From Strongylocentrotus purpuratus (taxonomy: Eukaryota > Echinodermata > Echinoidea > Camarodonta > Strongylocentrotidae), in NCBI RefSeq assembly GCF_000002235.5, contig NW_022145606.1, forward strand, positions 47,665,274-47,729,273: 64,000 bases of DNA, written 5' to 3'. The position numbers were made by a program, and so were the translations under genes. How positions within the stretch are numbered: position 1 is the stretch's first letter; the number at the start of each line of letters is the position of its first letter. The notes beneath the pieces were generated by a model that was not told the origin of the DNA, did no database searches, and saw only the letters and a program-made list of their open reading frames with translations. Below are positions 1-10,302 of this stretch, one piece after another.

Positions 1-496
1 ATACTGAATATACTTTCCATGATTCATTTGAGAAATTCAATTCAATCAATTAATTTCAATTAAATTCAATTAATTTCGCAATATAAAATTTAAAGTATAC
101 AAATTAATGGGAAATTTTAACTATATTTACAAAGGTTTTACAAATTGTGCGGGGCTTTTTATGAAGGTTGCGAAAACCTGTAAAGTTGGATCGCCCATTA
201 CAGAACGAAAGACAAACAAAAGAAATACACAATATTAAAAGCGCACATCAATAAATAAAATAAAATAAGCATAGTACAGACACTTCAACTATCTATACGA
301 CGAGATAAATTGAAATAGAAAACCTCATGAGAAAGACTGCGGGCAGTAGTTAGTTGCAAGCAATGTGTCTTTACTGGGTTTTGAAAGTATACAGCAGGTC
401 ACAAGTTTCACTGAGTAATAATGAGGGATACTTTTCCACATCCTAGGTTCAGAAGCAGCAAAACTGAATGATTCATTACCAAGCAGAGAATGTGTT
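1..496. other. AT-rich intergenic or intronic DNA
   Basis: No open frame or repeat structure that I can support. The minus-strand reading of about 330-480 has a faint resemblance to a LINE C-terminus, but too little to call. Confidence 0.3.
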
Positions 497-2042
497 CATC
501 ATCATCATCATCATCATCATCTGGTACAGGAAGAAGGCGTTGGCTTGTAATTCCCGGTCACTGCTTAAAGGTTTAGCCTGTTAGATGTTTTACTGAGTCT
601 ATGCGCATGCACAGGAGTGGAGTCATGGGAGATCAAGCGATACTCCCACCAATGCTTATCTATATGTCTTTTGAATTTGTCCATTGTTGTCAAGACCACT
701 ATATCTTCTGGTAAACTGTTCCAATCTTGTATTATTCGTCTGCTAAAAGACTTGCTTCTAACATCCAGTCTGCAGTGTTCTTTCTGGATCTTGAAACAGT
801 GCCCTCTCTTGGATCTGCTTCTACTTGCAGGTTGGGAGAAGAAATGATCTTGTGGGATGTCAACTAGTCCGTGCATCATCTGGTGGACTGCGATCATGTC
901 TCCTCTTCTTCTTCTGTAGAACAGAGACTACATGTTCATGCGTTTAAGTCTTTCTTGGTATGGGAGGTCCTTGATTTCTCAAACCAATTTGGTAGCTCTT
1001 CTTTGCAATCTTTCGATTTTCTTTGCATCTTCTTTATATCTGCTATGCCAAAGAACACTCCCATTTTCTAGGTGTGTTCCAATCAGGGTCTTGAATAGAA
1101 TAGGCAGTGTTGTCTTATCTAGTTTCGAGAAATTTATTTTCATAATTCTCAGTAGTTGGTATCCCTTACTAACCGCTGATGATATATGTTGATGGAATTT
1201 CAACTGGCAGTCAATTGTCAGTCCAAGGTCCTTTTCAGCTTTCACTGATTGCAGATGTTTCCCTTGCATGTGGTAGTTTCCTTCATAATTTTTCTTGCCG
1301 ATGTGGAGCACTTTGCATTTGTCCTCATTAAAAGGCAACTGCCATCTCTCAGACCATCTTGGAGGTCATTAATCTGTGCTGGTGTGCTCACTGTATTATA
1401 CAGCTTTGTGTCATCGATAAATAAGGCTACTTTGCTCTTTCTCACGTAAAGTGGAAGGTCATTTATGTAGACCAGGAAGAGGACCGGTCCGAGGACGCTG
1501 CCTTGCGGTATCCCGCTTGTTACTGCAGACCAGTAGGAAGATTCTCCGTTAACGAAGACTCTCTGTACTCTCTCTGTCAGAAATGCTCTAATCCAGTTTA
1601 GGAGTTTACCCTCAAGTCCATGTGCCTCTAGTTTGAGTAGGAGTCTTTCACGGGGAACACTGTCGAATGCTTTCCTGAAGTCGAGATATAAAACATCAAT
1701 CGCCTTCCCAGTGGGAGTTTACTTTCCTGCATAGATTTATTGTAGATTAACGTCCATGGTTCGGCAATAGTCTCGGCTAGTTCCTTAATCACCTTAGGAT
1801 GTGTCCCATCTGGACCCGGTGACTTGTTGGTGTTAAGCTTTTTAAGCTTGTTTTCAACATCAATTACTAGTATGTTTACTTTACTTAGTGTAGGTAAGTC
1901 CATTCGTAAGGATACTTGTATGTCTGGTATATTCTGCAGGTCTTCTTGAGTGAATACACTGGAGAAGTATTCATTAAGAATGTTTGCCATTTCACTGTAA
2001 GTTTGGGCAGGTTGGCCATCCTCCTTCATTTTGAATGGAATG
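497..2042 (-). mobile_element. CR1-like LINE, 3' part, internally deleted
   Basis: The minus strand encodes reverse-transcriptase pieces in several frames. They read in order: NKSPGPDGTHPKVIKEL (about 1780-1850), YLDFRKAFDSVP (about 1640-1700), GIPQGSVLGPVLFLVYINDLP (about 1450-1520, just under 21 residues), and ALFIDDTKLY in place of the usual FADD (about 1400). The thumb and C-terminal region follow, with a last stretch at 565-897 ending in a stop. A short 3' UTR runs into a (GAT)n tail at 497-521, which is the microsatellite tail expected of CR1/L2-type elements, so the 3' end is complete. At about 1703-1712 the frame jumps from KLPLG directly to KAIDVLYLDF. This skips roughly the 80 residues that normally carry the PIxKKG...NYRPVSL...QHGF region. 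The 5' half with the endonuclease is missing. The copy is dead: it has a frame change, a deletion and an altered catalytic box. Confidence 0.88.
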
Positions 2043-2329
2043 ATACTACGCCGCGGCCGCGAGGATTGTAAGCTCGAGGATTAAAGGGGGGGGGGGGGTT
2101 CAGCATGTCTAAATATACACCGGGGGAATCAATGAATTTCCTTCCATGTTGATACAATTACTCTGTATTCTACTGTGCGTTTTACATTACAGCATGGGTG
2201 CAATGGGTGAAATAACGTCGATGACATTGACTAATCTTATGATGATTTCTGGCCAAGAAAACTTTTATTATTAAAGATTCATTATCTCCAATGTGATTTG
2301 TTGGGTGGAAACATATTTAGTTTACTTAC
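2043..2329. other. Spacer with a G run
   Basis: A G run lies at 2086-2099. On the minus strand this would be intron just downstream of the EGF exon donor. No other feature seen. Confidence 0.3.
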
Positions 2330-2443
2330 CATACTCACATCTACTTCCAGTCCAACCACTAGTGCAAGTACATGAGTAAAAGACCGGTAGATCTGAGCAC
2401 ATTCCTCCATTCATACACGGGTCCAACAAGCATTCGTTTGTTT
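2330..2443 (-). CDS. EGF-like domain exon of a host gene (partial gene)
   Basis: A single exon of 114 bp encodes one EGF-like domain with six cysteines in the order C-C-C-C-C-C (NECLLDPC, GGMC, YSCTC, SRC). Reading on the minus strand, the acceptor is ...TTTTTTCCAAG before AAACAAACGAATGC. The donor is ...GAGTATG followed by GTAAGTAAA, a perfect consensus. The exon starts and ends in phase 1, the classic arrangement for shuffled EGF modules. After the third cysteine the sequence fits the consensus C-x-[DN]-x4-[FY]-x-C-x-C for aspartate/asparagine beta-hydroxylation. TNEC precedes the first disulphide region, so it is only a partial match to the calcium-binding D-x-[DN]-E-C form. EGF modules act in secreted or cell-surface proteins. 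Which gene this belongs to (Notch-like, fibropellin-like or other) cannot be told from one module. No second EGF exon is visible in the window. Confidence 0.87.
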
Positions 2444-3060
2444 CTTGGAAAAAACGGAATACAGATGAAATCATGAACAAAATATTGATGCTAAAAGAAA
2501 ATGTGTGTTTGTCCCTTAAAAGAAAAGAAGTAAACAATTCCAAGTTCCAAGTACATCATAGCAAATATAATTCGATCACTTCGTAAAATTAAGATGATAT
2601 ATGTTTTTGATTTTGTTCAGATGCGAATATATGATGTCAAAGATTAATTTATTGTCATACATTATTATGTTCTGAAAGGGGTTAATCTTGACTAGCTATT
2701 GCTATTTGTTGGCTCCATTTACCAAATGTATAGTTATTTGTCACGCTGAATTACAGTGTAACTGCCGATTTGAGTAATAAATATAATGTATGAATAAGAA
2801 AATGCATTTATATAGGAGGAGAAGTCGATTTGTTTTAAGTTAGTCCATGATCATGTTAATTCTGGCCGTCATCAAGCTTATCGACAACAACCCCAATTCA
2901 CTTTGAACATGAAATGTATCATTTTCATATTTCTCTATATTTTTCATCTTTTTTTTCTTTCTTTTTTACGATTTAGCCCTCCAAAGACTATTTTATTGAA
3001 TCGAAATCAAACAAAACATTTTATAATTCAACGAAATCAAGTCTTACTTTAACTCAAATA
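2444..3060. other. AT-rich intron or 3' region of the neighbouring LINE
   Basis: The minus-strand side contains the polypyrimidine tract of the EGF exon acceptor. The stretch 2950-3092 probably includes the 3' untranslated end of the Tx1-like LINE. No coding sequence seen. Confidence 0.3.
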
Positions 3061-3092
3061 AAACAAAATACTTTCACAATTCTCTCCATTTT

Positions 3093-4148
3093 TCATATAA
3101 ACAAATGATGAAGTGCCTGCCACTTAGTAAAAAAATTGTTAAACAAACCAGATATAGAATGAATATATCTCTCTTCATCATAATATTGAATAAGTTTCTT
3201 CTTCAAAGAACTAAAATTTGGAATGTTGTTGTTAAGCTTTTGTACAAATAGTTGGTGCTGAATCAAAGTTGCCATGCAATTTAAAGCATCGTTTCTTTTG
3301 TCTTCACAACCAAAAATTACATTTTCTAAATTAAAATCTAACTGTACTCGAGATACTTCATTTTTCCATTTCACCGTGTCATTCCGGAATGATTTACTGA
3401 TTTCACAATTATTAAAGAAATGTACAATATCTTCGAGCTCTTTTTTTTACAAAACGAACATTTATCATTGCTCACTATTTTCATCTGATGCAGTTGCTTG
3501 TTCAAATACAGAATCCTATTACTATCTTAAACTGAAAATATCTTAAACTGATATCTGGAGTAAAACGAAATATCATTCTATGATATTTCTGCATTCTTGG
3601 ACATTCAGGGGTATAATATAAATGTCGTTCCTATTTCAGACATATTGCGGGTACACAATTTGTTTTTCCAAGAAAAGTTGTGTAAATATATTGACAAGCT
3701 TTTATGTCATGCACTAGTATTTTGATATGTGACGGCATTGAAGGGTCTACTACATTTGTTCACATTTTTGAAAATGCATTCGATATCGACACTTTATAGC
3801 TTGAGTTACAGAATAATAAGACAAATAATTTAGTTTCATGCAGATTTTTTTTCACATTGCTCGCGAGTCAGCAGTTTTCCCTTATCATCAATCAAGTCAT
3901 TTATACATCTCATGCCTTGTTCATACCAAGATTTAAAAAATACAGATTTTTGTCAAATTTGTATTGAGCTATTTCTCCACAATGGATAAGTTAACCAATT
4001 ATCTCCCTCTGGACGACTCAACATAGACAGAGCGTAAAATACATGTCTCCAAAAAGGATTAGCAACTTCATGAGACAATGCCGAAAAATATTCTTCACCA
4101 AACCCTATTACAAATGGTTTTGTTAATAATTATTGCATTAAATGATCA
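3093..4148 (-). mobile_element. Tx1-like LINE, C-terminal segment
   Basis: The minus strand reads as the C-terminal third of an L1/Tx1-type ORF2. Recognisable stretches are VIGFGEEYFSALSHEVANP and FWRHVFYALSMLSRPEGDN near 3990-4110. Near the end come NLENVIFGCEDK and an LNCMATLIQHQLF-type stretch (3093-3374), which resembles the C-terminal region of this clade. The frame is broken in the middle by stops and shifts. This is the same element as the segment at 8194-9688. Removing the insertion at 4149-8193 with one TGATCA copy lets the protein continue in frame from GICND into HLMQ. Confidence 0.8.
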
Positions 4149-4527
4149 ACATCAAATACCAGCGCTCAAAATACACGGGCGATTCGCCCCTGTGAGCTCC
4201 ATAATCCTCCTCGTCAGGTTGCTCACGGGGGCGATTGCAAAATTAAAAAATCGCCCCCGTGGAATTATAAAATAAAGATTATCTTTTCTGATATAACTTT
4301 AACACAATATTGAGTATCAATTTTCAAACCTTAACCAATGAAATGGAACTTAGATGTCGCTATCTCTCCCATCTCTATGAGTATTATTGATACAAACAAC
4401 GGAAGCTCGCAGTACAGCTAACCTTAGTGCGGCCGTCAGCAGTGGCTATACTGCGCCGGTAGTACAGGTGTGCACGCTAACGCCCAATATCAGCTGGAGC
4501 TGGAGACGATCGCGCAAGGACTGAAAT

Positions 4528-4626
4528 ATGGAGAAGTTTTTCGTTGTGAAAAGTGTGAATCCTGTGAAATCTGGTGATTCTAAAAGACCAGCAAATAATG
4601 TACCTCGACCAGTAAATCAATATTGA
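4528..4626 (+). other. Short ORF, possible transposase first exon
   Basis: A 32-codon frame starts ATGGAGAAGTTTTTC (MEKFFVVKSVNPVKSGDS) and stops at 4624-4626. N-termini of this MxKFF type are common in hAT transposases of the ZMYM-like kind. A possible donor CCA|GTAAAT lies at about 4609, so it could be a first exon whose remainder was lost. This is inference from a short stretch, with no catalytic region present. It could equally be chance. Confidence 0.2.
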
Positions 4627-4663
4627 GAAGAAGCAGAAGACCAAAGATGTTGCAGGGGCGGAT

Positions 4664-5323
4664 CCTTACAACAAAATGTTCAATGGTATACCAATGGTAT
4701 ACTATTCGGAAGTACCACTGAAAATACCATACAGATACCATTCACAAACACCATTTAAATACCATTCGGATACCATCGCTACGCTTGAATGGGTACCATT
4801 CATCTGCCAGTGAAATACCATTCAACCTAATAATAATTTTTTGGACGCTCATTTGCATAATCACCAATGGTTGATGAATGGTACTATTTACACTATTGAA
4901 ATTTGAATATGAAATATGCAAATTGGTGAATGGTAGGCCAATGGTGGATGTTAAATGGTAGGCCAATGGTGGATGGTGAATGGTAGGCCAATCTACCATT
5001 CACCATTGGCCTACCATTCACCATCCACCATTGGCCTACCATGCCAATGGTAAATGGTAAATTATTAGGTTGAATGGTATTTTAATGGTAGCTGAATGGT
5101 GCCCAATGGTACGTTGCGAGCGTAATCTAAATGGTATTCAAATGGTATTTAAATGGTGTTTGTGGATGGTATCCGTATGGTATTTTCAGTGGTACTTCCG
5201 AATGGTATTTAAAGGGTGTTTGTGAATGGTATCCGTATGGTATTTTCATTGGTACTTCCGATTGGTATACCATTACTTCCGATTGGTATACCATTGGTAT
5301 ACCATTGAACATTTTTTGTAAGG
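4664..5323. repeat. 660-bp foldback built of AATGGT/ACCATT motifs
   Basis: The left end CTTACAACAAAATGTTCAAT and the right end reading ATTGAACATTTTTTGTAAG are inverted repeats, with the symmetry centre near 4994. Both arms consist of irregular copies of AATGGT or its complement, including short palindromes such as AATGGTATACCATT. If transcribed it would fold into one long hairpin. Confidence 0.8.
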
Positions 5324-5747
5324 GCAGCTTCATTAATAATTGTTAATTGTTTACGATCAGATAAATAACTTGATACAAGTTCTAAAGGTAATATTTCAAT
5401 TTTCGGTAATAAATAAAAAGATTTATAAAGATGCTTCAATTAACAATAACAGATGTTCATGTAAGCAAATGTATAATAATGTACATCACAATGTCATATG
5501 AGTGGGACCACAGGTACAAAACAGCAGTCACTCACGGTAAAGAGACACATATCAGATCCAAAATTACTCCAAATTGAAGAAAAACCTAAAGATCCATCAT
5601 TGTTCCTGAGGACTAGGATATTATTTTTTGCAGTTTGTCAGCTTTGAAACGTTGATCATGAAGAAAAATTTGCGAAAAAAAAAGCGAAATCACAGAGTGA
5701 ATTGCAGTTCAAAGTATAAGGGACACCTAGATTTCTCAAAGTCACTA
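5324..5747 (-). mobile_element. Spacer with a possible LINE fragment
   Basis: On the minus strand 5330-5400 reads LELVSSYLSDRKQLTIIN, which resembles the SYLSDRKQ stretch of CR1-like reverse transcriptases. It is short and isolated. The remainder (5450-5740) shows nothing recognisable. Confidence 0.3.
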
Positions 5748-7590
5748 CCATGCAGTGAAACACCATTGACCATACAATTCCACCATTGAAACACCATTGA
5801 CCATACAATTCCACCATTGAAACACCATTCACCATACAGACTCTACCATTGAAACATCATTGACCATACAATTCCACCATGGCACACCATTGATCATACA
5901 CTTCCACCATTGAAACACCATTCACCTTACAGACTCTACCATTGAAACACCATTCACCATACAGACTCTACCATTGAAACACCATTCACCATACAGACGC
6001 CACCATTGAAACACCATTGACCATACAATTCCACCATTGAAACACCATTCATCATACAGACTCTACCATTGTAACACCATTCACCATCATACACCACCAT
6101 TGAAACACCATTCACCATACAGAATCCACCATCGGCAGTTTGGCACACCATTGACCATACAATTCCACTGTTGAAACACCATTCACAATACAGACGCCAC
6201 CATTGAAACACCATTGACCATACAATTCCACCATCGAAACACCATTCACCATACAGACTCTACCATTGAAACACCATTGACCATACAATTCCACTGTTGA
6301 AACACCATTCACCATACAGACGCCACCATTGAAACACTATGGACCATACAATTCCACCATCGAAACACCATTCACCATACAGACTCTACCATTGAAACTC
6401 CATTGACTATACAATTCCACCATTGAAACATCATTGACTATACAATTCCACCATTGATGCACCATTCACCATACAGACTCGACCATTGAAACACCATTCA
6501 CTATACAGACGCCACCATTGAAACACCATTGACCATAAAATTCCACCATTGAAACACCATTCACCATACAGACTCTACCATTGAAACACCATTGACCATA
6601 CAATTCCACCATTGAAACACCATTCACCATACAAACTCTACCATTGAAACATCATTGACCATACAATTCCACCATGGCACACCACTGATCATACACTTCC
6701 ACCATTGAAACACCATTCACCTTACAGACTCTACCATTGAAACACCATTCACCATACAGACTCTACCATTGAAACACCATTCACCATACAGACGCCACCA
6801 TTGAAACACCATTGACCATACAATTCCACCATTGAAACACCATTCACCATACAAACTCTACCATTGAAACATCATTGACCATACAATTCCACCATGGCAC
6901 ACCACTGATCATACACTTCCACCATTGAAACACCATTCACCTTACAGACTCTACCATTGAAACACCATTCACCATACAGACTCTACCATTGAAACACCAT
7001 TCACCATACAGACGCCACCATTGAAACACCATTGACCATACAATTCCACCAGTGAAACACCATTCATCATACAGACTCTACCATTGTAACACCATTCACC
7101 ATCATACACCACCATTGAAACACCATTCACCATACAGAATTCACCATTGGCACACCATTGACCATACAATTCCACTGTTGAAACACCATTCACCATACAG
7201 ACGCCACCATTGAAACACCATTGACCATACAATTCCACCATCGAAACACAATTCACCATACAGACTCTACCATTGAAACACCATTGACCATACAATTCCA
7301 CCATTGAAACATCATTGACTATACAATTCCACCATTGATGCACCATTCACCATACAGACTCGACCATTGAAACACCATTCACCATACAGACTCTATCATT
7401 TAAATACCATTGACCATACAATTCCACCATTGAAACACCATTCACCATACAGACTCTACCATTGAAACACAATTCACCATCATACACCACCATTGAAACA
7501 CCATTCACCATACATAATCCACCATTGGCACACCATTGAAATACCATTTACCATTGATGCTACCATTCAAACACCATTCATTTACCATTA
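5748..7590. repeat. CCATT minisatellite, alternating 31/32-bp units
   Basis: About 58 degenerate units run head to tail. One unit type ends CATACAATTC (31 bp) and the other CATACAGACTC (32 bp); both contain ACCATTGAAACACCATT. Where they alternate the period is 63 bp, a multiple of three. That is why the minus strand shows long repetitive open frames (MVNGVSMVESVW, MVELYGQWCFNGG). I regard these frames as by-products, not genes. Blocks of about 220 bp, with the variant ATGGCACACCA...GATCATACACTTCC, recur near 5850, 6660 and 6890, showing higher-order amplification. Confidence 0.92.
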
Positions 7591-8090
7591 GTTTTTTTTG
7601 TAAGGGGATCTAGGCGGTTAAGGGGGTTTAACCCCCCCCCCCCCTCCCCCCTCGGACTGCCAAGTGAAAATGTGATGTGCATACAAAAAATGCCATCATG
7701 TGTCCAGACCTACACAGTATTTAGTTAAAAATAGCGACAACAAAAATCGCCTCGCCACTACGCGGATCGTGGACGATGCTCCACATCGTATTTGGGTTAC
7801 CCCCCACCCTTAGCAAAAAGCTAGGTCCGCCCCTGTGTTTTGGAAGGGTATGGTAAAGACTAAAGGTAAAGAAAGAATGCAAATACGGTTGCTCCGAGTA
7901 ATGAGGAGGAAATTATGTGCATTACGGGAAGAAATGGAGAGAATTTCATCACGGAGATAAAAGTCAATAGCAGCTATATGTAACAAGTACATTTCTAAGA
8001 GGGAAAATCCCGACTTAAATAAATGATAATGATAAAATAACAAAGAATTAAGGAGTTTCATGGATACCAATTCAATGGAAATATGTATAA
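7591..8090. other. Right flank: MITE body and unassigned DNA
   Basis: 7607-7835 is the body of the interrupted hAT-like MITE with a C run at about 7630-7643. 7836-8090 has no feature I can recognise. Confidence 0.35.
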
Positions 8091-8193
8091 AAATAAGAGC
8101 CCTCGTCAGCATTAAAAGAGCCCCTGTGAGAAGGCTCACGGGGGCTCTTTTTTTTGGAAGAGCCCCCGTGGACAAAAAAAATCATTTGAGCCC

Positions 8194-9688
8194 TGATCAT
8201 TACATATTCCTAAAACCATTCTTCAAAACCATGATAACTTTAGTGAAATGTTAAAAAACTCGATATCTGGCATTTTAAGGTTTCATTTGTGCCAATAACC
8301 TGTTTACTACTAATTTTATCTGGCTTATTCTTCCATATAAAGTTAAAGAATATAAATTGTATGGTTTTCATTTACTTAGCTGAAGCATCTGTTATTGACA
8401 TAACAAGATGATTAAACTGTGGTAATAGTATTATTTAGCAACTGTAACTCTTCCAAGAACCATAATGTTTCTTTTAATCCAATAAATCATCTGGCGTTTT
8501 ACTTTGTCAACAATTCTGCCATAGTTAAAATCTGGTATTTTGCCAATAACAACATGAAAGTCAGTACCAAGATTACGAAACAAATTATTTTGTACAAAAT
8601 TCACTTGTCTTCCTTCTAATTCTATATCTTCATTACATTTTGAGGCCCAAATCCAGATTGCATTTGTTTTTTGGATATTGATCTTTAGCCCACTACAGTT
8701 TGCGAATAAATTCAACATATGTAGTGCATTACAGAAACTATCAGCTGTGCCATCAAGAAACAATATTGTGTCATCAGCATACTCAAGGATCTTAAATTCT
8801 TTAGAACCGACAGAAATTCCTTTCACCAAGTGTGAATTTCGAATTAATATCTAAAAAATGTCGGCGCGTAACCGAAATCAGTATGGCGAAAGTGGATCTC
8901 CTTGCCTACATCCCCTTTCTACACGAGATTTCGATGTTATTTGCCCATTAACCATAACACTAGAGTATGCATCACTATGCAATATCTTTATTCACTTTAT
9001 AAATGAACTACTAAACTTAAAAAAGGAAAGTGTTTTATAGAAAAACTGGTGAGAAACAGTATCGAATGCTTTTTCGAAATCAATTAACAAAATCATTCTA
9101 GGAACATTTTCTCTTTCAGTATAACCAATTATGTCATATAAAATTCTAATTTTTTCACCAATAAATCGTCCAGACAAAAAAACCTGTTTAATTAGCATGT
9201 ATATAAGTACGAGGCAATACCCTTTTCAGTCTATTAGCAATACAGCTTGATAGTATTATTTTTATAAACAACATTCAACAAAGAAATTGGTCTCCATTTT
9301 TTATAAAGTGTCTCACTTTGTCACCTTTAGGAAGTAATGTTTTCAAACCAATATTTTGCGAGGTAGATAGTTTTCCAAAAGTGTAAGCACAACTCATACT
9401 ACGCATCATATAAATGCCTAATTCTTCAAAGACAACTTTGACAAATTTCACAGTAAAACCATCCTGGCCTGGAGCTTTATTATTGTTCATATTCTTTAAT
9501 GCATATTTAATTTCACTGTAAGAAATTTCACCCTCTAAGGAAATACACTCTTCTCCTGTGAGACTGTGAAAATGTTCTTCACTTAAGTGAGAAAAAAGAT
9601 CTTCTGCATCACAATTTGGATGTTATTTATACAAACGTTCATAATATAACCCAACCTCTTTCAAAATACCCTCTTGTTGGTGCAACCA
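8194..9688 (-). mobile_element. Tx1-like LINE, reverse transcriptase segment
   Basis: On the minus strand the RT domain motifs appear in order. They are NNNKAPGQDGFTVKFVK (about 9450-9490), TLLPKGDK (about 9330), LSGRFIGEKIRILYDI (about 9150), LLIDFEKAFDTVS (about 9060), RGCRQGDPLSPY (about 8890-8925), EYADDTILFLDG (about 8780) and GLKINIQKTNAIWI (about 8690). The RGCRQGDPLSP and YADD boxes with this spacing are typical of the L1/Tx1 group and not of CR1. Several frame changes and stops are present, for example around a T run near 9185, so the copy is dead. It continues into 3093-4148 on the far side of the 4 kb insertion, and upstream into 9995-10302. Confidence 0.85.
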
Positions 9689-9994
9689 GGGGCGTACGCA
9701 GGGGGGGGGGGTTGGGGGTTCAACCCCCCCCTTTGGTATTTTTATGTGTGTAAACCCCCCTAAAACAACCTAACCCCCCCCCCCCCCTTTTGGATTTTTT
9801 TTTTTTTTTTTTGTTAATATAAAAAAAAAAAAAAAAAAAAAAATGCCCACGGCTAACCTAAAAAAGGTGACCTTAACCCCCCCCCCCCAACGAAGAAAAT
9901 GTCAAATTTTCAAATTTCGAGACCAAAAAAACAAAAAAAGTGTCGGCTTATGTCGAATTACATACATAATTGTCACCGCCCTCAACTCCATCAA
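9689..9994. mobile_element. G/C-run MITE inserted in the LINE
   Basis: It starts AGGGGCGTACGCAGGGGGG and has runs of G at about 9700-9709 and of C at about 9726, 9776-9787 and 9881-9890, plus long A and T runs. LINE coding resumes beyond it. The right boundary is not sharp and I see no target duplication. Confidence 0.5.
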
Positions 9995-10302
9995 CAAAGT
10001 GTCAAAAATACATCTGGTCATTGATTGTAAATTTCAGATCTTTCTTACTGACATGTTCAATTTTTTTACCATCAAGAAAGTCAACATTAAGGTACTGTAA
10101 GGAAACTTCATTTACCCTTTCCTTAATAAAATTAACAAAGTCAGATTTAAAAAAAAATTAGTTATTAAACTTCCAACAGTTACATCTCTTATGGCTTTTA
10201 TCTAATACAATGTCTAAACTGATAATTAAATGATCAGTGCGATAGCCAAAATCAATTTCACATTGTCTAACCAAGGAAAATATATCTGAAGACATTAAAA
10301 AG
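9995..10302 (-). mobile_element. Tx1-like LINE, end of the endonuclease region
   Basis: The minus strand reads IDFGYRTDHLIISLDIVLDK and then CNCWKFNN, followed by FVNFIKERVNEVSLQYLNVD. This matches the end of an APE-type endonuclease (the TDH/SDH box) and the linker after it in L1/Tx1 elements. The element's 5' end is lost where the tandem-unit element begins at about 10303. Confidence 0.7.

Larger units (their letters stand above)
4653..7835. mobile_element. hAT-like MITE split by a later insertion
   Basis: The left end CAGGGGCGGATC at 4653-4664 and the right end GGTCCGCCCCTG at 7824-7835 are inverted repeats of the CAG...CTG type found in hAT elements. The body 7607-7835 has TAGGCGG, a long G-to-C run with AACCCCCC, and CTCGCC...GATCGTGGACGATGCTCC. 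This matches another copy at 19481-19880. The left end is cut after GATC and resumes after GATC at 7607-7610, so the ATGGT element sits inside it. No clear 8-bp host duplication remains. Confidence 0.6.
4149..8193. mobile_element. 4.0 kb composite insertion inside the Tx1-like LINE
   Basis: It is flanked by TGATCA on both sides (4143-4148 and 8194-8199), a 6-bp target duplication. The ends carry ragged inverted repeats with hairpins. On the left (about 4163-4260) are GCGCTCAAAATACACGGGCG and GCCCCTGTGAGC...GCTCACGGGGGC. On the right, the reverse complement of 8105-8193 starts GGGCTCAAATGATT and has CACGGGGGCTCTT hairpins. It behaves as a non-autonomous DNA transposon whose body was later invaded by a hAT-like MITE (4653-7835), which in turn was invaded by an ATGGT-rich element (4665-7606). 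The superfamily is uncertain. The right flank 7836-8090 shows nothing recognisable. Confidence 0.6.

Noticed and set aside
330-490. Faint LINE C-terminal likeness on the minus strand (FAASEPRMWKSIP)
   Set aside because: Too short and too diverged to separate from chance.
5954-7547. Several 65-125-codon minus-strand frames with repeats such as MVNGVSMVESVW
   Set aside because: They are read from the 63-bp period minisatellite. No start context, splice sites or conserved domain.
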